The translations under genes and the position numbers were made by a program. The notes below the pieces were generated by a model. The model saw nothing but the letters and a program-made list of their open reading frames with translations. It was not told the DNA's origin and made no database searches. From the NCBI GenBank assembly GCA_020736575.1, contig JAGPYM010000005.1:1364001-1428000 (forward strand): a stretch of 64,000 bases of DNA, read 5' to 3'. Each line of letters starts with the position of its first letter. The stretch's first letter is position 1. Below are positions 45,001 to 54,893 of the stretch, in pieces. This DNA is from Thelonectria olida. Its lineage: Eukaryota; Ascomycota; Sordariomycetes; Hypocreales; Nectriaceae.

Positions 45001-46527
45001 TACGGCTTGGGCGCTTGAGAAGTGGCCGGGCATTTCTTTTGTGACTTCTGAACATCCTGGTAGGCTTCATAGAATCGACACGACAATGGCACACAGTCGT
45101 GCATGCGCTGTCTGTCGCATCCTGGACTGCTATAGTGTATACCTTTGTCGCACGCTGAAGTGTAAGCATGCATCACGAACATCATTCACCAAACGGGCTG
45201 TGAATGTCGTTGGGCTGAAATACATCACCCAAAAATATCCCGTGTGCTTGCAACGGTGGCAGGAAATTCCGGCCACAGCCACAATCCATCTCACATCCTT
45301 TCGCTGACCGTGCAGAACACGGCCTTGGGTCGTCGTATTACACGCGCCGTAGGGCAGGGTATTTCCCAGTTTGCATGTAACCCAATCTTTTCGTATACGC
45401 GCGCATGTTTGTGCCATTTGTCCAGCCTCTTCAATACAAACCTTAACGCCAGCGGTTTGTGTGGTTTGGTGCACCCCCGAGGAGCAAACAAACTGGCGGA
45501 TTGCTAAATAGAGTACGGAGTACCGACGGCAGGGTCAAGGGGGCAGTATGACGGCGACTCGCGAATATTACGACGTTTGTATGAGTTACGGAACACGAAG
45601 GGTATTCTTAGTAACGATGCGTAACTGTTCTGTTTCAGTACGCAGACGACTGGCCAGCCTTGCGAGAAGAGTGACCACCCCCTCCGAGTTTCCTCGATAG
45701 CTGGTGCTCGGTAGCTTCGCTGCAAGGAGATGGTCGAGCGAAAATGTTTGCTGCGTGTAAGGAAAACCATGCAAGGCCCAATGCGGCCTTCCACTTAGCT
45801 GTAGTTTCCATCTGAAGGCCAATCTAAATGGACAGGATGCCTGCAGTAACGCATGCAATGGCCCTCTGATTCTGCGGGCAGACGAAATGAAGTGTGATAC
45901 TACCGTCGACCGAATCGTGCACCTGCGGCCGCAGGCCAGAGATGGCGTGCCCTTGCGAGGACGAGAATTACGAAATGTTTCAACGGGACAAACATCCGTG
46001 ATGGACACATTTAAGATTCGTTGATAGGGTCCTTCTTGGGGATCGATAAGTGTTTGAAAGGAAGTCCAACATATGTGGCTGTAATACCTACGAAGTTGTG
46101 AGATATTCGACGAGATCTAGGTCAATCAGTGCGCCCGGCAGATTATCAGAGCAGCAGTGACACGCTTGTGGCAGGGCCAAAAGCACTTCTGTTGCCTTTA
46201 AGAAGTGCGATGATCTTATAGCCTTTTAAACACTCTCCATATGTTCTCGCCCTTAGTCAACCTCTCCACGTGCCGGGCCAGCCGTTATGATTTGAAACGA
46301 GGGGACGAGAAGTCCTATTCAGACAATGGTTGTGAAAGGGAAGTTTGAACTGTAAAGTTGCCTCAATAAGAGTCCTAACGGGCTTTGTCCCCACTATAGC
46401 AAACGCGCTTTGGAGAAGACAAGCATCTATGAATACAATGGCGATTTATCAGAAAGCGATACCGGTACCAAACTCAACTACATGTCTATAATATCCATTG
46501 CGAGACTCCTCAAGTTTCTCCAAGTGG
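42100..46527. other. Intergenic region, 4.4 kb
   Basis: The first about 600 bp are likely 3' UTR of the gp1-like gene, with a T-rich tract near 42530-42560. No gene is recognised in the rest; ORFs up to about 170 codons (such as 43595-43077, minus) look random. It contains TACGGAG motifs (43598-43604 and 45514-45524) and the alternating purine-pyrimidine tract at 44972-45004. Confidence 0.45.
44972..45004. repeat. Alternating purine-pyrimidine tract (GTGC/GTAC repeats)
   Basis: 33 bp of strictly alternating purine and pyrimidine built from GTGC, GCGC and GTAC units. Such tracts readily adopt left-handed Z-DNA under supercoiling. Confidence 0.8.
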
Positions 46528-47265
46528 TCAGAGTAGGCTCTCCAAGACATCCAAGGACGGAACTGAAACAGGGTACGAATCGAGCCTGGATGGTTGTTTC
46601 TCATTCAAGTGAATGGAGTATATCTTTGTTGTAGTTGCTGGCATAATATCCCTCTCAATCGAATCGCCAACGTAGGCAATCTCATGAGCTGCAATACCCA
46701 GATGGTCCAGAACCTTTTTGAAGAGCCCATCAACCTTGGAAACCTGGAACTGACTTGTGGTCGCAAGAATGTCAACGTACGGTGAGAGTCCTAGATCTCT
46801 CAGAGCCCGTTCTTGAGCATCCTGCGGACCTTCGGTGATGACGACAATCTTCCGATGAGAAGACTTAACGGCCTGGAGAAGGGACAACGCCCCTGGCTTC
46901 AGCGTCAAGTTTTGGACGAGTATCTTTTCGTAGGAACTCAGCAGCTCATCAATCAACTCGTGACTGCATCCGAAGTGGTTGAGTGTCGCTATAAACCGCT
47001 CTCGGCGGTAGTCGTTGGAGGTTTTGCCATCGACAAAGGCATTTGAAGTGCCTTGTTTTAGAACTTGCTGATAGTACTCCTGAAGTGAATCTAAAGAGGT
47101 TTCAGGATGTTCTTGAGCGATCTGACTCAGGCAACAGGTGGTTGCTGCACGACTGGCTTTGCGGAACTCGTGTAGTGTGTCGTCCAGATCGAAACCAAAC
47201 CATGACTTTGTCCGCAAGGCATTTCGAACTTGGTCTTCAGCATCTTGGAGAGAAGATGAAGACAT
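46528..47265 (-). CDS. HAD-superfamily hydrolase (phosphatase-like)
   Basis: An intronless 245-residue ORF from ATG 47265. All four HAD motifs are visible. Motif I is FGFDLDDTL (Asp26 nucleophile, Asp28 acid/base). A helical C1-type cap follows (residues about 35-105). Motif II is VVITEG, motif III a Lys in QFQVSKVDG, and motif IV GDSIERDI. This is the phosphoglycolate phosphatase / YjjG-like subgroup, which removes phosphate from small metabolites or nucleotides in the cytosol. The substrate is unknown. It stands alone between long intergenic regions. Confidence 0.9.
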   Translation of the reverse strand: MSSSSLQDAEDQVRNALRTKSWFGFDLDDTLHEFRKASRAATTCCLSQIAQEHPETSLDSLQEYYQQVLKQGTSNAFVDGKTSNDYRRERFIATLNHFGCSHELIDELLSSYEKILVQNLTLKPGALSLLQAVKSSHRKIVVITEGPQDAQERALRDLGLSPYVDILATTSQFQVSKVDGLFKKVLDHLGIAAHEIAYVGDSIERDIMPATTTKIYSIHLNEKQPSRLDSYPVSVPSLDVLESLL

Positions 47266-48317
47266 CTTAGGGCGATATATGAGTGAGGATCAGAAATAAC
47301 CTTCTTTGGGTCGTTGTTTATAATTGATGATGAATAGGAGATGATGAGTCAGAGCTACGTTGACGTGATGGACAAGCAAAGTCCCGCAGATTGCCCCATA
47401 AATAGCAGGTTTGTGAATACGAGAGATTGGAATTACAGTCATCTATCATGTAAACGAACTCTAATGAACTATCTTACGGGGCTGGCTTGACACTCAGCTC
47501 CTATTGAGATCCTATTATGTACTTGATCCCATATCTTGTGTTGTCACTTTGCGTGTGCAGCCAAGTTCAGTGTGATGCATGAATGACAATCCTCAAAAAT
47601 AGCGTTCTTAGGCCCTGACGGGAATAAAGAATGAAGGCACGAGCTTGAGAAATTATATTTGAAGCGGATTGAAAACATAAAACTACATGGAACTGCTCTC
47701 GAGTATCATCAGCGGTGTGAAGTTGTTGCTGAAGGCCATTCACTTGATCAGGGGCCGAAGATACTCATTATGAAGCATCAATGACCAACTCTCCAAGGCG
47801 CTACACACATGACATACATTCGACGGAAACTTTCTAAATCTGCATCCCTCTGAGAGCTTTTAGGAGCGGCTTGTGTGAGCGATGTCAAGATTAATACGAT
47901 ACTTCATAATGAGGGGAACAAAACGACAGGGTTTCATGCCGCTCACCTTTACATGAGCTGCAGTCAAGAAAATACAAATTTACTTCTTTTCATGTGATAA
48001 TCGGCTAGCTTCCCTCTCTTCTACTCAATTTCATAATTGAGACAACCTGGGACTTAACTCACACCACTACTAGTGACATGGCGTTGTGAGATGACTAAGC
48101 ATGTTTCTGACCGCGAACTTAAGCGAAATTTCCTCCTTTTCCACGGTGAACGCTACGCATTCACATAGCAATCGACGAACAAGCTGCCCAGTAGCTCCCA
48201 GAACCCGACTGTCATATCTTCGCGCTATAGTGGAGCTTGTTTTTCTTGTGTACCAAGCATCATCGCTCAGCGACTCGGGCCGATATTGCGTTCACATCTG
48301 CCCGAAATCGCCACACG
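47266..48317. other. Divergent intergenic region, about 1.05 kb
   Basis: AT-rich stretch between the HAD hydrolase (minus) and the methyltransferase (plus), holding both upstream regions. The frame of the methyltransferase stays open back to 48237 without an ATG. No further feature was seen. Confidence 0.4.
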
Positions 48318-49568
48318 ATGCACTACATTCGCTTCCTCCGACCTCCCAGGTTGGCCTCGGGCCCTGGCAACCGCCTTCAGATTCAGCTCCTATTCACAAT
48401 TACAACCGACCTGGGGGACTCGTTTCTTTTCCCGGACAAGCCCTTTGACTTGCAAGTCACTGCCTCAGCCGCCTCCTTTGAAGGTTCCTCGACATGGCTG
48501 CTGTCCGATCCCGGGCGGCTCTACTGGGAACCCGGCATGCGTGTGGCTAAACCTATGGTTGACCTCCCTGTTGCTTTTGAGAGAGCGATTGACGGAGGTG
48601 CCCAAATCCAGATCTGCGTTCGGGCAGCAGAGCCATCTCAGACTGCCGATGGGGTTGCGAGGATCCTGGCTATGGCTATGGAAAAGCCCAGGTATCGGAA
48701 GGAAGCGAGCAGGATAGGCGGTGTGATGCCGGCCTGGGTCTCGCTGGGTGCATCCAATGAAGCCACAGATGTCTCGATGCGCCGGCTGCAGCTGAGAGAC
48801 TCACCGGTGGGTTATGTGTATGTCGAGGTGGAGGAGGAGATCGGTGAGAGCATCGCCCGCCACGTTTGGGATGCCGGTGTGGTAGCTCTGTGTGCCATTG
48901 CGGGGATCGACGCACTGCCCGACCACGAGTCTAGCCAGAACCCGTGCATGCAAGCACTGAAGGGCGTCCTCAACAGTCAGAAATCCATCAACATCCTGGA
49001 GCTGGGCTGCGGAGTTGGCATCTTGGGCGTTGGTTTGGGGGCCGTCTTCCCGAGAATTGCGACGGGAGAGTGCAAGATTCTCATGACGGATCTTCCTGAG
49101 GCCGAGGCGAGGGCGCGCTCAAACATCGATCGCATTCGCCCCCAGATTTCCGAGACGGGAGAGTCACAGGTCCAGATGCTCTACGAGAACCTCGATTGGG
49201 AAGATGCCAGACAAGGTCGATTCGGCCACTTGGCCCAATCACGACCGTGGGACTTGGTGATGCTGAGCGACTGCACGTATAATGTCGACATGCTTCCGGC
49301 ATTAGTGGAAACGCTCTCTGCCATCCACTTGGCCAATCTGAGGCATGTTCCTGTAGGAGAGCCCTTTACCACGAAGGTCTTCCTGGCCACCAAGCCGCGG
49401 CATGCGTCGGAGCGGGCGCTGTTTGACTTGATGGAGAACGAGGGCTGGGAGACACTGCATCAACAAGTGCTCTCTCTGCCCGTCCTTGGCGCTGAGGCTG
49501 AATCAGTGGAGCTGTATCTCTTTGATAAGTCCAGCTTGATCAACGACCATGAGCATGAGAGCAGGTGA
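48318..49568 (+). CDS. Class I SAM-dependent protein methyltransferase (METTL21/family 16-like)
   Basis: Start ATG 48318 (MHYIRFLRPPRL), 416 residues, intronless. The N-terminal half is a beta-rich, fungus-specific region (NRLQIQLLFTITTDLGDSFL, FPDKPFDLQV). The catalytic domain has the SAM-binding motif NILELGCGVGILGVGLG (about residue 226), an acidic end of strand 2 (LMTDLPEAEARA), LDWED, and the family motif LVMLSDCTYNVDMLPALVET, which lies where METTL21-type lysine methyltransferases carry their (D/E)xxY catalytic motif. Strand 6-7 ends in SVELYLFD. The likely substrate is a protein lysine (chaperone or translation factor), but this is inferred only from the family. Cytosolic; no targeting signal was seen. 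Confidence 0.88.
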   Translation: MHYIRFLRPPRLASGPGNRLQIQLLFTITTDLGDSFLFPDKPFDLQVTASAASFEGSSTWLLSDPGRLYWEPGMRVAKPMVDLPVAFERAIDGGAQIQICVRAAEPSQTADGVARILAMAMEKPRYRKEASRIGGVMPAWVSLGASNEATDVSMRRLQLRDSPVGYVYVEVEEEIGESIARHVWDAGVVALCAIAGIDALPDHESSQNPCMQALKGVLNSQKSINILELGCGVGILGVGLGAVFPRIATGECKILMTDLPEAEARARSNIDRIRPQISETGESQVQMLYENLDWEDARQGRFGHLAQSRPWDLVMLSDCTYNVDMLPALVETLSAIHLANLRHVPVGEPFTTKVFLATKPRHASERALFDLMENEGWETLHQQVLSLPVLGAEAESVELYLFDKSSLINDHEHESR

Positions 49569-50217
49569 AACCCCGCTCTCATGCAAGTGGTGTGATTGAG
49601 GCCTTCCGGGCGAGCGAGGCGATCGAGGTGCAGAGCATGCATATAATCCTATCATACGAGCTAGGAAGCAAGTCATCACTTTGCTCGAGGTAATCAAAGC
49701 CACTCGTCTGATGGAAGTGCGCACCATCAAGTCCCAGCACCCCACGTCATTCCGTGACGGCGCGTCCCGAATGATTTTCCTCTTGAAAGCCTTACTTATT
49801 ACCCCGGAGAGCAGCGTTGGGGAGACGAGGCAACCACACTAAGTGGCGTTGGTGGTGCTGCGCTGGTCGCAAACTTGGCTTACCCCGCGTGCCGTGCGAC
49901 AAGCAGCCCATGCGCTAGAGCCTGAATTGAGAGTATTGGGCGTTACCGCTCGGCGGCTGGGCAAGGGACGGAGAAGATGGTGTGCGATTACAGGTGCTGA
50001 CAGGTTGAAACTCTCGGGTGGGATGTGTTGATGAGTTGTCCTTTGAGCCGAGAATGGGTGTATGAGGCTCTTCGCAGCCGTCTTGAATTTGGGTCGCCCG
50101 GAGAAGTGCAGTAGGGAAGCTGGATGCCCTTAAATTGAGCAATCATGGAAATGAATTGAGCCTTCATCTTCACCTTTGTCTCGTTTTCTTTTCTTTCACA
50201 TTTGTTGTTGGGCTATC
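49569..50217. other. Intergenic, 649 bp
   Basis: Holds the 3' UTR of the methyltransferase gene and the promoter of the coiled-coil gene. A T/C-rich leader (TCGTTTTCTTTTCTTTCAC) lies just before 50218. Nothing else was seen. Confidence 0.4.
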
Positions 50218-51842
50218 ATGGCGGAACCAAAGACCAAGGGTTCTGCTGAGTCCAAGTCCAAAAGTACCAATGGCAATGGCAACGGTAACCATGTCCCTGA
50301 AAAATCTCCCAATAAGCAGTCGAAGCTCTGGCAGCTCCTTGCTTTAGCAAAAGAAGTCACCAAAGACGTCGACGCCGTCCAAGACTATGAGAACTCGGTC
50401 GAGGGACGGAGGGCGCTTGAGCAGGAGCTTGAGACGCGTACCTCGGAGCTCCAGAGACTCCGTGAATTTAACGATACAATTGTCAAGGAGTATCATGAGT
50501 ACAAGGCTCAGGCTAACGCAAAGAGCCAAACGCTCCTCGCCGAGTTTGAGCAGCGGTACAAGACGTACGAGTCGAACAAGGCTGCTGTCGAGACCATGGA
50601 GAAGGAGGTTGCGCAGATGAGGGAGAAGCTTGAGGCGTCTGAAGCTTTACAGAAAGCCAAGGCTAGCGAGAATGATAAGTTGAAGCAGCAGCTCAAGTCC
50701 GCTGATGTCAATGCGAAGAGTCAGGCTGCAGAGATGAAGGAGATCAATGCGGATTGCGAGCTGCATCGTTCGCGCATGCAGACGAGTATCGGGGAGCTTG
50801 ATGCTTGCAAGACCAAGTTGAGCCTGGCTCAGAGTGATCTCGGGGAGGATCTTTTGCATGACTATGGCTCTGAAGGCCTCAAGAATCTGTGAGTTTTCTC
50901 GTCTTGTTCCTTCACTCTGTCACTTCTTACTGACCGAATTACAGTGGCATGAAGCTTCGGGATCTATCCAAGAAGTGCCATGCTCTGGTCATGGACTACT
51001 TTAACGACCAGGACGGCGCTGAAGTGAGTTTCCTATTCCACAAACGCCGATGCTATCATTCTAACAGTGGATCTTAGGACGCGGCGAGTGAAATTGAGGA
51101 GCTCAAGGGCCGATTCCCCAAGATTCCCCTGTCGACCATGACAACGAGGCCTGCAGCCCAAATGCGGTGCGCCGTGGCTGAAGCCGTCATTGCCGATGTC
51201 CTCACCAACCAAATCTTCGTGCCGTTTTACTTGCCAGTGCACACCAGGAGCGCCGCATCTACCCTCCTCGACATCTTTGGCGACGACGAGCGCAGACGAA
51301 CCATCTACCGCTGTCAGATCCTTCGTTCCATGACGGACGACGAGGACGTCGCGCGTGTCCAGGACGAGATTGTCCGCAAGGCAAGCAGCGAAGTCCGCGG
51401 CGAGCTGCAAGGCCTCGTCGTCGCCTTCAAGCAGGCCGGCTTCTTCCACGCCGTGCCCACGCTGTTCAAGGAGGCGCAGGCGTTGTGGGCCGAGGTGCAG
51501 CGGTCGCGCGACTTCATCACGGCCGAGCCGCCCGACATGAACGAGGTGCGGCCGCCGGCCAAGTACGACGACTACGACCAGAACGGGGCGCGCCCGCAGT
51601 CTCCGTCGCACAAGGGCGGCAAGGCTGCGCCCAAGCCTCAGATCGCGGCGGTGCTGTTCCCGCAGGTGGCTACGCGTGAGGATCTGATCTTCAACGGCAT
51701 GGCGCTGTGGTCGAACCAGGCTGCGCTGGCGGCGGCGGCGCAGGAGACGCCGGCGAATGGAACGAACGGGGACTCGGGCAGGCCGTCGCGGCGCCGATCG
51801 ATCGTCTCGCCGTCCAGGGACGCTCCATACCGGAACCGATAA
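50218..51842 (+). CDS. Coiled-coil protein of unknown function
   Basis: CDS join(50218..50888, 50945..51023, 51078..51842), 504 residues. Both introns begin GTGAGT; acceptors are ACAG (with CTGAC branch) and TTAG (with CTAAC branch). Start MAEPKTKGSAESKSKS is polar and disordered. Residues about 55-220 form a long coiled coil with regular heptads (ELETRTSELQRLREF, METMEKEVAQMREKLEAS-like repeats). The C-terminal half is globular and helical: LTNQIFVPFYLPVHTRS, LDIFGDDERRRTIYRCQILR and LFKEAQALWAEVQRSRDF. A basic Ser-rich tail ends SPSRDAPYRNR. It could be a cytoskeletal or scaffold protein. No family is named. Confidence 0.85.
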
Positions 51843-54800
51843 GGGGCCCGGACGTGTTCCGGATGGAGGTGGGGCCGAGGTTTCGGCTCGGGAGGAGGAG
51901 GAGGGTCGACAAAAAACGAGTTTGAGAATTATGATGTTCACGAATGATACGTTTATGAGAGAGTTGATCAATTTGCTTCTAGTTTTTGTACGGGTCTTTG
52001 GGTTTCAGTATTTCTTTTGTCTTGAGATGGATGCAGGGGATCAGGTTGAAACAGCATTCATGTTCTTGGTCTCTCAATGGGTCGTGGGATGGATGGTGAC
52101 ACGGATCAGCAACAGCAACAAACTCAACAACAGTAACAGCCACGTCTACGGCAAGTCTAGCCTAGTCCAGTATATCTAAAAATTGTGTCTGGCTTAATCA
52201 AGTACGTACAGTATGCTCGGCGTGTCATCTCTGCGAACATTGGGTAGACTGCGAGCTTCCGAATCAAGCTCAGGCGTATTTCAACTCGAGGCTGACAAGT
52301 CATAAAACCAAGAACAGGGCCTTTGGTACCCACATTGCTTAATTAATTCTTCCGCCGGGGAGTTGAGGGTTCTTTTGGTCAGAATCCTTGAACGGACCAG
52401 CTTGGAGCATTGATGATAAATACAATCCTCTTGGCATGAGATTCACCCGGTTGATCGGAGCGCGAATCGGCCGAAGAGCGGGCGGAACCGAGCTGAACAG
52501 GAGGTGTGTGTGGGTGTGAACGTCATGTGTTGGTTGGGGATAACTATTGATCCAACGGGGAGACAAAGGACGGAATTCCTCCTTCATTGCCACGAGCCAT
52601 TGTTGGGCAGAAGCAATGATGAGGTCCACTCCCCACCAACCGAGAGCCCAGATAGCAGGGTTTCAATTTCTCTAAAAGCTGGTTTACATGTTCCTCTGCG
52701 CACGAAGTAGTTGCAAAGTACTCCTCGGCCAACGCCGCCTCCTTTCTGATATCATAGTCACGCAAACACGTCAAACTCGCTTCCCCCTCTGGTGCGGCCG
52801 TCTCGCTCATTCGTCGTGGAATGGCCCGAGAAAGAAGCTGCACTACACATGCACGGCCACTGCACAAGCACGAAAGGTTGAACTTCTTCGGACGACGCTC
52901 TCGCTGCGGGTTGCGGGGGAGAAGAACCCACATGGATCCATGCACAGATTGCATTGCAGGACCCATTGGCGAATTGATTGGTTGGCACTTGGCAATTAAG
53001 CCTGCCGCGAGTGTTGCTGCAAGACCGGCGTCGTAAACCGGACACCAGTATGCGTACTCCGTCGAGTTGGGACGGTGCAGTACGAATATGCCGTTTGCCT
53101 CACCCACAGCCTGCGTGCATATTGTCTTTGCATGCATCCCTCAACGGTGTAACACGGCGTGACATGACCATGACTATTCATTCCCACCCTCTTCCTAGTA
53201 GAAGCAGAGCCAGAATGAGTCGACGATGATGCATTGACAGAAACGGCCTAGTGTCCACTGACCTGCCATTACTGGTACGCCGTGAATGTGCCGTGTAAGT
53301 CGAAAGTTCCCCGAGACTCAGAGGACACTTCAGCCCGGCACTACGTTTGTTCCCTTTGCCAGACTCGCCCTAGGCCAGGACCAGATCCGAGGCCCCATGT
53401 CAGCTGCTCACAGGTTAGGCAATACGACGCTCCATGCGTTGCTGCCGCACGCATCGAGCAATATTGCGAAGTTTTCCCGTAAATACAGAACTAGCTGACA
53501 AGGTTATTACCCGCTTCTCCACATGATGAGATTGGGTGTCAGGGTGGGAGTGGGAATGAATGCGACAATGCGACGACAGACTCCATCCGTACTGATAGGA
53601 AACGTGCTTCACGGCTTTTCCGCCTCGTTGATTGAGAGTCCCATGGTTTCAGGTGTGGTAACGACCCGGGGAAAAAATGTCCGAGTGTGGATGGTTTCTA
53701 TGGTAAGGGGGGTGATGTTGCCGTGAACAAGAGGTCCAGACAAATAACAACAGCAGCATACTGGGAGGGCAGCTCCAATGATGGGATCATGTGTGAAAGA
53801 CTGTCGTCAGCAATTCCGTCTCAGTATTCGTATCTGAGTTGTTTCTTTCTCTCTCATCTACATGGCGAGCAATATTTTGCTTCCCTGCTCCCAGTCGGAC
53901 CAGGCATGCTGAAGATATCCGACAGGCCGTGTCAACTGTCAAGACTCCACTTGCAAGTAACATGCCCCCTTCACGTCCTTGTCCACATTGAGAAATTGGA
54001 GCCCTTCCCGGGTTCTTCTTCTTGTACTCTGTACGGAGTAAGTTGTTGTGCCTCTCTGACCGGGCCCGCGAAGACTGACCCCACACATCCATGACTACCG
54101 TACGCCAACGAGAAAAATTGAACTGGTTAAGCTCCCGCCTCCATGCCCCTTCAACCAATCGGCCGTGGCTCTTCGCGTCTTCTGTTGATCTTCAGGCTCG
54201 TCTTGGCTCGCCGGATGACTCGAAATCTCTCTCTACGCCCCACCTCATTGACAGAGTTTTGCCCTTGAACCCATTCGCTTGACCCGCTTCTTTGCCTGCT
54301 TGAGTCTCTGGTTGTTGGTGCGGCTGCGGCTGTCGGATGGCAAATCCGCTTGCTTGGCCGGCTTGCATCCTCCCAATCACTCACCGGTTCTCACTTGTCA
54401 ACAATGGAACAAGGAAGGAAATGTTTGCCGGTGGGGAAGGGAATGCCTCGCGGGTTTAAGGCTCCAAGCTCCGCTTGATTGGTAATGTCGGGTTGTCGCT
54501 GCTGCTGCATCCAAGAGGACCAGACCCCCGGTTCCCCATCTAAGAGTCTATACCATATTTTCTTTGATGGGGGCGCAGCCAAGGAGAGGGAGGGTGTGGT
54601 GTTTCTTTAAACAAGAGCCGACACCGACTTTCGTTTCTAAAAGGCTTCTTGTCCTCTTGAATTTCGTTTCCGTTGAAAGACCGCGTGTGGTCAATTCGCT
54701 TTCCTTTCCCCTTGTTTGTTTGACCATATCGACCCGTGACCTTTCTATCTATACTTTGAACATTCACCAACTTCCATCCCAGTTCCGCGGTGGGTGACTT

Positions 54801-54893
54801 TGGGCTCCCGACATAGTTTTAGTTACAAGCACTATTTACTCGGCTACAAGAACATCGCCATTCCGCTTCGTTTAACTCAATCTTTGAAATCCA
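51843..54893. other. Intergenic region, 3 kb, upstream of ABC transporter
   Basis: The 3' UTR of the coiled-coil gene and a long upstream region of the transporter. ORFs (up to 197 codons, 53137-52544 minus) have no family features. TACGGAGTA-type motifs are at 53054-53062 and 54025-54040. The last about 250 bp are C/T-rich, with CTTTCCTTTCCCC-like leader runs. Confidence 0.45.
54784..54791. promoter_or_regulatory. PDRE-like site upstream of ABC transporter
   Basis: TCCGCGGT differs by one base from the yeast pleiotropic drug response element TCCGCGGA and lies about 100 bp before the transporter ATG. Zn2Cys6 factors bind CGG inverted repeats of this kind. A single match of this length could be chance. 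Confidence 0.3.

Noticed and set aside
51033..51971. 312-codon minus-strand ORF
   Set aside because: Antisense to the last exon of the coiled-coil gene; Arg/Leu-rich and without features.
52544..53137. 197-codon minus-strand ORF
   Set aside because: Some stretches look protein-like, but no family or splice structure could be found and it sits in the transporter's upstream region.
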